A stretch of DNA of 52,197 nucleotides from Chloroflexota bacterium. GTDB lineage: Bacteria > Chloroflexota > Limnocylindria > Limnocylindrales > CSP1-4. A program made the translations under genes and the position numbers. The notes beneath the pieces were generated by a model. It searched no databases. It was given only the letters and a program-made list of their open reading frames with translations, and was not told the origin of the DNA. The DNA lies in contig JAUJNA010000002.1 of NCBI GenBank assembly GCA_030446555.1, positions 18,140 through 70,336 on the forward strand, written 5' to 3'. Below are positions 47,201 through 52,197 of the stretch, one piece after another. Each line of letters starts with the position of its first letter. Positions within the stretch are counted from its first letter, which is position 1.

Positions 47201-47914
47201 GCAATCGATGATGCCGCCGCGCCGAGCGAACTCGCCGCGACCACCGACCTCGCCGACCGCTCCGTAGCCCAGGTCGACGAGCGCGCGGAGCACACGGTCC
47301 TGCGCGATGCGAGTGCCGCGCCGCAGGACCAGCGGAGCGGCAGGAAGCGCGCTGGGGGTCAGGGTGCGCTGGAAGAGCGCCTGCACGCTGGTGACCAGGA
47401 TCCGCGGACCACGCGGTCCCTCGCCCGCGGACCGCCACGCCGCCAGCGCCGCCACGCGCGCCGCGCTCTCATCGCGCACCAGCTCCGAGCGCTCGAAGGC
47501 GAGTGCCGTGCGCGGCTCCAGCGTCACGACCGCCGACGGATCCCCGAACCAGGCCCCCAGCTCCTCCGCGACCCGGTCGGCGATCTCGGCGTCTCGCGCG
47601 ATCCACACGAGCCGCTCACCGGAGGCACGGGCCACGGCGGCGGCGAGGAACGTCTTTGCGCCGTGGGGCACGGCGGCATAGGTCACGTGGCGCAGCGCCG
47701 TCGCCCGACCGTCGCGCGCCTTGATGAACCGGGCACGGAGCGCCTGCACCTCGCCGGAGCGAGCCAGTAGCTCGGGCAGGGCGGAGAGGTCGGGAAGGCG
47801 CGGTCGAGCGGCGGTGACCCCCGGACCGGCGGTCGGGGCACGCGTGGCCGACCGTTCCGCGATGTGGCGATCGCGGCCCCGGCGGCCGCGGAGCCTCTCG
47901 GCGGTGTGGGTCAT
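44246..47914 (-). CDS. mfd: transcription-repair coupling factor
   Basis: [133 protein letters not shown]. Confidence 0.97.
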   Translation of the reverse strand: [1222 protein letters not shown]

Positions 47915-48642
47915 CGTGGCGCGCCTCCACTCCGCGGCAGCAGCTTGCGCCAGCCGGTCCGCGTCCGGACGATGCCCTCCGAGTCGGGCTGTGCAGCGGG
48001 TCGATCGATCGTCTCGCCGACGGACGGTCCGTCGTTTGCCAGCAGCCTTTCGCCATCGTCCGGCGGGACCCACGCGTTCCACCGATTCGCGGCCCGCGCA
48101 GCACCCTCACGCGCCCAGTCCTCGACCGCATCGGCCGCCGCGTGCAGGACCACGGCCAGGCGCGCTCCCTCGTCCGGCGTGAACCGGCTGAGCACATGGT
48201 CGACCGCCTGCCGCGATGGCTCACCGATGCCCACGCGCAACCGTGCGAACCTCTGGGTGCCCATCTCGCCGATGATCGAGCGCAGGCCGTTGTGGCCGCC
48301 GGCGCTGCCTTCCTCGCGGAGCCGCAACCGTCCCAGCGGCAGGGCGAAGTCGTCGACCACCACGAGCAGGTCCTCGAGCGGCGCGCGCTCCCGTGCGAGG
48401 ATCTTCCGGACGGCCAGGCCGGACAGGTTCATGTAGGTCGTGGGCTTGACGAGGACCAGGTCCAGGTCACCGTGCCGGCCCCGGACGACCGCGGCCGCGT
48501 CGCGCGCCTTCGCGCGGCCACTCCAACCTGCCCGATCCGCGATCCGATCGAGCACCATCCAGCCCACGTTGTGGCGCGTCTCTTCGTACTGCCGACCGGG
48601 GTTGCCGAGTCCCACGATGATCTTCACGAGCGCTCCGGGCAT
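47911..48642 (-). CDS. pth: peptidyl-tRNA hydrolase
   Basis: IIVGLGNPGRQYEETRHNVGWMVLD; LVKPTTYMNLSG; VVDDFALPLGRLRLREEGSAGGHNGLRSII; stop overlaps mfd start (TGATG). Confidence 0.95.
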   Translation of the reverse strand: MPGALVKIIVGLGNPGRQYEETRHNVGWMVLDRIADRAGWSGRAKARDAAAVVRGRHGDLDLVLVKPTTYMNLSGLAVRKILARERAPLEDLLVVVDDFALPLGRLRLREEGSAGGHNGLRSIIGEMGTQRFARLRVGIGEPSRQAVDHVLSRFTPDEGARLAVVLHAAADAVEDWAREGAARAANRWNAWVPPDDGERLLANDGPSVGETIDRPAAQPDSEGIVRTRTGWRKLLPRSGGAPR

Positions 48643-48930
48643 GCCGACGGGGCCGCGGCCTCATGACGTGAGGCGCGGCCCGTGCGGGACGATGGTAACG
48701 GCCGTCAGCGACCCCTGCGCCGCTCGCCCTGGCGGCCCGCTCCGCTGACAGGGCTGACGAGTGGGAGCCGGCGATCTATCTCGAAAGGGGCCTCGAGCCG
48801 AGGTCAGAGGCCCGCGTCGAGCGCGTCCAGCGCGATGGGACGCAGCACCTCGAGCTTCTCTTCGTCAGTCATCTCCCCGCCAAAGAGGACGAGCTGGACG
48901 GCAGCCTGCCCGGCCGCGGCCGGTGGGCGG

Positions 48931-49350
48931 TCAGGCGGCGACGCCAGCTCCTGCCCGGGACCGTGCGACGATCCCACCGACGAGCCCAGCCAGCGGCTGG
49001 AGTCCGAACCCGGTCGCGACCAGCCAGAACCACCAGGCGTTCGTGATGTGGATCTCGTCGGCCAGCACCGGCCCGACCATGGTGAAGACGAGTCCCTCGC
49101 CCAGCCAGGAGGCCGTCACCACGATCGCTAGTCCGGCGGTGGAGGCGGGAAGCCACCCACGGCGCACCGCAAGAGCCCCCACGGTCGCCGCAGCGAGCGC
49201 GCTGAGGGTGTACTGCAGAGCGGCGTGACCCGCTGTGATCCTGGGGACGCCGCTCTGGACGTCGTCGACCGCCCCAGCGCCGAACCACGCGAGCGCCACG
49301 GTGGCCCCGAAGAGCAACGTCAGCAGGACCACCGCCCGGAGAAAGCTCAT
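48931..49350 (-). CDS. small integral membrane protein, unknown function
   Basis: Four hydrophobic segments: VVLLTLLFGATVALAWFGAGA; LQYTLSALAAATVGALAV; TAGLAIVVTASWLGEGLVFTMVGPVLA; WWFWLVATGFGLQPLAGLVGGIVA. Confidence 0.55.
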   Translation of the reverse strand: MSFLRAVVLLTLLFGATVALAWFGAGAVDDVQSGVPRITAGHAALQYTLSALAAATVGALAVRRGWLPASTAGLAIVVTASWLGEGLVFTMVGPVLADEIHITNAWWFWLVATGFGLQPLAGLVGGIVARSRAGAGVAA

Positions 49351-49461
49351 GAACGACCGACGACTCGCGCGGACCTCATGTGACGCGCCGCGTGATGGAC
49401 CCGCTGCTTGAGGGCGGCTGCTGGTCGCTCATCGCGGGCCGCCCGTCCCGCGACCGGGCCC

Positions 49462-50028
49462 TTATCCACCAGAGAGGATCTCCCGCTCCAGCGCCCGCAT
49501 CGCCGCCTCTTCCTCCGAATCTGCGTGATCCCAGCCGCACAGGTGCAGGGTACCGTGGGTCGCGAGCAGCAGCAGCTCATCCGCCGGCGACCAGCGCAGA
49601 TCGCCGGTCTGACCCCCGCGTCCTTCGGTCGCCTGGGTGATGGCACGCTCCACCGAGATGACGATCTCGCCGAGGTGGAGGCGCTGCCCGGGGGGCCGAG
49701 CGAAGTCGTGGGGGTGGGCCTCGCGGACCGCCGGTGCCTGTCCCGGATGCGGCGGGAACGCCCCGGGGTGTAGCAGCGGGAAGGCCAGCACATCGGTCGG
49801 CCCGGTCGCGCCCATGGCCCCCCGGTTCAACTCCGCCAGCTCGCGGTCGTCGGAGAGGATCACACCCATCGCTGCCGGGGCAGGCGCACCCGCGGCCGAC
49901 AGCGTCCGAGCCACGGTCCGCGCGAGACGCCGCCTCGGGACGATCTCGTGCACAGCCGCTCGTTCGCCGACCTCCACGCGCCACGGCGGGAGGTAGTGGC
50001 GATGCGCTGAGAGGCTTCTCAGGCCCAT
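49462..50028 (-). CDS. ybeY: endoribonuclease YbeY / rRNA maturation factor
   Basis: MGVILSDDRELAELNRGAMGATGPTDVLAFPL; LGEIVISVERA; ELLLLATHGTLHLCGWDHADSEEEAAM (HGxLHLxGxDH zinc motif). Confidence 0.93.
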   Translation of the reverse strand: MGLRSLSAHRHYLPPWRVEVGERAAVHEIVPRRRLARTVARTLSAAGAPAPAAMGVILSDDRELAELNRGAMGATGPTDVLAFPLLHPGAFPPHPGQAPAVREAHPHDFARPPGQRLHLGEIVISVERAITQATEGRGGQTGDLRWSPADELLLLATHGTLHLCGWDHADSEEEAAMRALEREILSGG

Positions 50029-50121
50029 CTCAGCGGGATCCCAGTCGGCATTCGCACCGTATGGCTCGGCCAAGCGGGCGGGCCCTCCGTCCGCAGAGAC
50101 CATGGGAGAGGTGCAGGATCG

Positions 50122-50523
50122 ATGAAGAGGACGAAGAGCGGCCGCGTCATGACGCTCCTTGGAGTGGCGTTCGCCATGAGCGCGCTCGTGGCGGTCTCCT
50201 CGCCTGTCGCGGCCGACGGTGCCGCCGAGGTCCAGCGCGAGGGCGACTGTTCCGGCAACGCGGACTGGCGACTCGAGGTCGAGCGCGAGGACGGTGGTCT
50301 GCAGGTGGACCTGCGCATCCGCCAGGATGACCAGCCCGGCCAGGTCTGGGACATCCGCATCAAGCAGAACGGTGAGCGGTTCTTCCGGGCGGACCGGACG
50401 ACGAACGAGGACGGAGAGATCCGCATCCGGCGCCAGCGCCCGAACACGGCCGGCGACGATCGCTTCTTCTTCAAGGCGATCGGGCCGAATGGCCAGACCT
50501 GCGCGGGCGGACTCACCATCTGA
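50122..50523 (+). CDS. small secreted protein, unknown function
   Basis: Signal peptide MKRTKSGRVMTLLGVAFAMSALVAVSSPVAADG; two-Cys mature domain DCSGNADWRLEVEREDGGLQVDLRIRQ...WDIRIKQNGERFFRADRTT...CAGGL. Confidence 0.7.
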   Translation: MKRTKSGRVMTLLGVAFAMSALVAVSSPVAADGAAEVQREGDCSGNADWRLEVEREDGGLQVDLRIRQDDQPGQVWDIRIKQNGERFFRADRTTNEDGEIRIRRQRPNTAGDDRFFFKAIGPNGQTCAGGLTI

Positions 50524-50571
50524 TCGATCCCACCAGGGCACGGCGCATCAGCTCGGCCAGCACGATGAAGG

Positions 50572-50605
50572 GGAACGGCGGGGACCTGGATGTCCCCGCC
50601 GTTCC
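50572..50605 (+). terminator. perfect 14-bp hairpin downstream of the secreted-protein gene
   Basis: ggaacggcggggac (50572-50585) - ctggat loop - gtccccgccgttcc (50592-50605). Confidence 0.8.
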
Positions 50606-50751
50606 TGTTGTGTCGGTCCCCGATCCAGCGGCGCGAGCCGCGTACCGAGCCGGTCAGCTTCTCACCCCGGGCTCCCACGACCATGCACTGGACGGTCCGG
50701 TCGCCCTCGAGCCAGGACTGACCGCTCGGATGGATGGTGTGGTCATGGCGT

Positions 50752-52197
50752 TCAGCGGCCGGTTCGCCCGGACGCGGCACGCCTCGATTCGAGCTCGACG
50801 ACCTTGTTCTGGGGATACTCGATGCGGCGGTGGTACATCCCCAGCAGCTGCGCGATGAAGGCCTCGCGGATGCGCTCGAGATCGCGCAGCGTGAGATCGC
50901 ATTCGTCGAACTGACCGTCTTCCAGCCGCTCACGGATGATGCGCTGGACCATCGCGCGGATGGCCGGCTCTTCCTGGCTGGTGAGCGACCGCACGGACGC
51001 CTCGACGCCATCCGCGAGCATCAGGATGGCCGCCTCCCGTGATTGGGGCTTCGGGCCGGAATGGCGGAAGCGGCGCGCCTCGACCTTCGCCTGCGCCTCC
51101 CGCGCCTGGGGCGTCCCGGGTACCGCCCCAGCTTGCTCGACGGCCCGCTCCCTGGCCCTGGCGAAGAAGTAGCTCATCAGCGCGGTGCCATGGTGCTGGG
51201 GGATGAAACCGATGATCGCCTTGGGCAGCCGGTAGCGGTACCCCAGGTCGATGCCGTTGGCCACGTGCGCCTTCACCACCTCGGCGGACTGCTCGGGCGT
51301 CATCTCGTCGTGGGGGTTCTCCTGTCCGGCCTGGTTCTCGATGAAGCCGGTCGGGTTGGCCAGCTTCCCGATGTCGTGGTAGTAGGCCGCGGCGCGCGTG
51401 ACCAGCGGGTCGGCACCGATCGCTTCAGCGGCGCGCTCGCCGAGGTTCCCCACCATCAACGAGTGGTGGTAGGTGCCGGGCGTCTCCAGGAGCAGCCGTC
51501 GGAGCAGCGGATGGGACGGGTTGGCCAGCTCCAGCAGCTGGAAGGAGGTGGTGATGCCGAAGAGGTTGCCCAGCGCGACGAACGAGCCCAGGGCGGCCAC
51601 GGCCGCTCCGCCGGCGGCGGCGATGGCAGCTCCCCAGAGCTGGATGACACCCGTGAGGTCGCGTTCGCCGATGAGCGTGAAGGCGCTGACCACCGCGATG
51701 TTGACGATGCCCATCGCCAGCGCGGCCTGCACGAAGTTGGCAAGACGCTCACCGCGGCGCACCACGATGATGCCGGCCATGCCGCTCAGGAAGACGTACG
51801 CCGCGAGTTCCACGGTGCCGCTGATGGCGCCTGCCACCATGCCCAGGATGGCCATCGCCACGAGCGCCGTGCCGCTGTCGAGGAGCACCGCGAGGAGCAG
51901 GCCCACCGCCGCGACCGGTGCGAAGTAGGGCAGCACCGAGCGGTCGCCGGTGACCTGGAGGGCCAGTGTCGCGGCGACCACGACGAAGCCCAGCAGCAGC
52001 GAGTTGGTGCGGTGCCAGAGCTCGGGGCGGAAGCGCCATACCCAGCCCAGGAGCAGCGCGACGAGCAGGGCGGAGACGAGCGCCCAGCCGCCCACCTTGA
52101 TCAGATCGGGCTGCGGATCGAGCAATCCCAGCCGGTCGAGCTGCTCGTAGAGCGTCTCGTCGATGGCCTGACCTTCGCGCACCACGATCTGGCCGCG
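50752..52197 (-). CDS. 7TM-HD family phosphohydrolase (PgpH-like), N-terminus beyond window edge
   Basis: IVVREGQAIDETLYEQLDRLGLL; TM segments; HPLLRRLLLETPGTYHHSLMVGNLGERAAEAIGADPLVTRAAAYYHDIGKLANPTGFIENQ; QHHGTALMSYFF; ILMLADGVEASVRSL. Confidence 0.92.
   Translation of the reverse strand, partial: RGQIVVREGQAIDETLYEQLDRLGLLDPQPDLIKVGGWALVSALLVALLLGWVWRFRPELWHRTNSLLLGFVVVAATLALQVTGDRSVLPYFAPVAAVGLLLAVLLDSGTALVAMAILGMVAGAISGTVELAAYVFLSGMAGIIVVRRGERLANFVQAALAMGIVNIAVVSAFTLIGERDLTGVIQLWGAAIAAAGGAAVAALGSFVALGNLFGITTSFQLLELANPSHPLLRRLLLETPGTYHHSLMVGNLGERAAEAIGADPLVTRAAAYYHDIGKLANPTGFIENQAGQENPHDEMTPEQSAEVVKAHVANGIDLGYRYRLPKAIIGFIPQHHGTALMSYFFARARERAVEQAGAVPGTPQAREAQAKVEARRFRHSGPKPQSREAAILMLADGVEASVRSLTSQEEPAIRAMVQRIIRERLEDGQFDECDLTLRDLERIREAFIAQLLGMYHRRIEYPQNKVVELESRRAASGRTGR

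Overview
This is a GC-rich bacterial chromosomal window, dense with genes. The gene content and coding style suggest Chloroflexota (Limnocylindria/Ellin6529-like), but that is a low-confidence inference. I support about 40 coding regions. They include birA (partial), a polysaccharide deacetylase, thrC-like, two tandem ELWxxDGT-repeat secreted proteins, a SAM methyltransferase, a LuxR/AAA regulator, trpS, an AI-2E-type permease, surE, a DUF4097-like protein, two PYROXD2-like oxidoreductases, VapBC and a GcvT-family protein. A btuFCD-like B12 transporter sits behind a cobalamin riboswitch, followed by a secreted metzincin-like protein with a coupled lipoprotein. PGI/PMI, PMM/PGM and ManC (GDP-mannose genes) are interleaved with five divergent PAPS-type sulfotransferases, a glycosyltransferase, a class V aminotransferase, metK and ahcY. 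Then come a GNAT, an MtnA/eIF2B-like protein with a degenerate active site, apt, an XdhC-like gene, mfd, pth, ybeY and a partial pgpH-like 7TM-HD phosphohydrolase. The most interesting observations are: (i) the sulfotransferase / GDP-mannose / SAM-cycle cluster; (ii) the MtnA-like protein lacking both catalytic residues; (iii) three genes each broken by an apparent 1-nt deletion, including essential trpS, which suggests assembly indels; (iv) a likely DNA-methyltransferase remnant wedged between vapC and a gcvT-like gene; (v) a secreted HExxHxxGxxH protein. I saw no CRISPR array, rRNA, tRNA or transposase. All calls come from reading the sequence; no searches were run.
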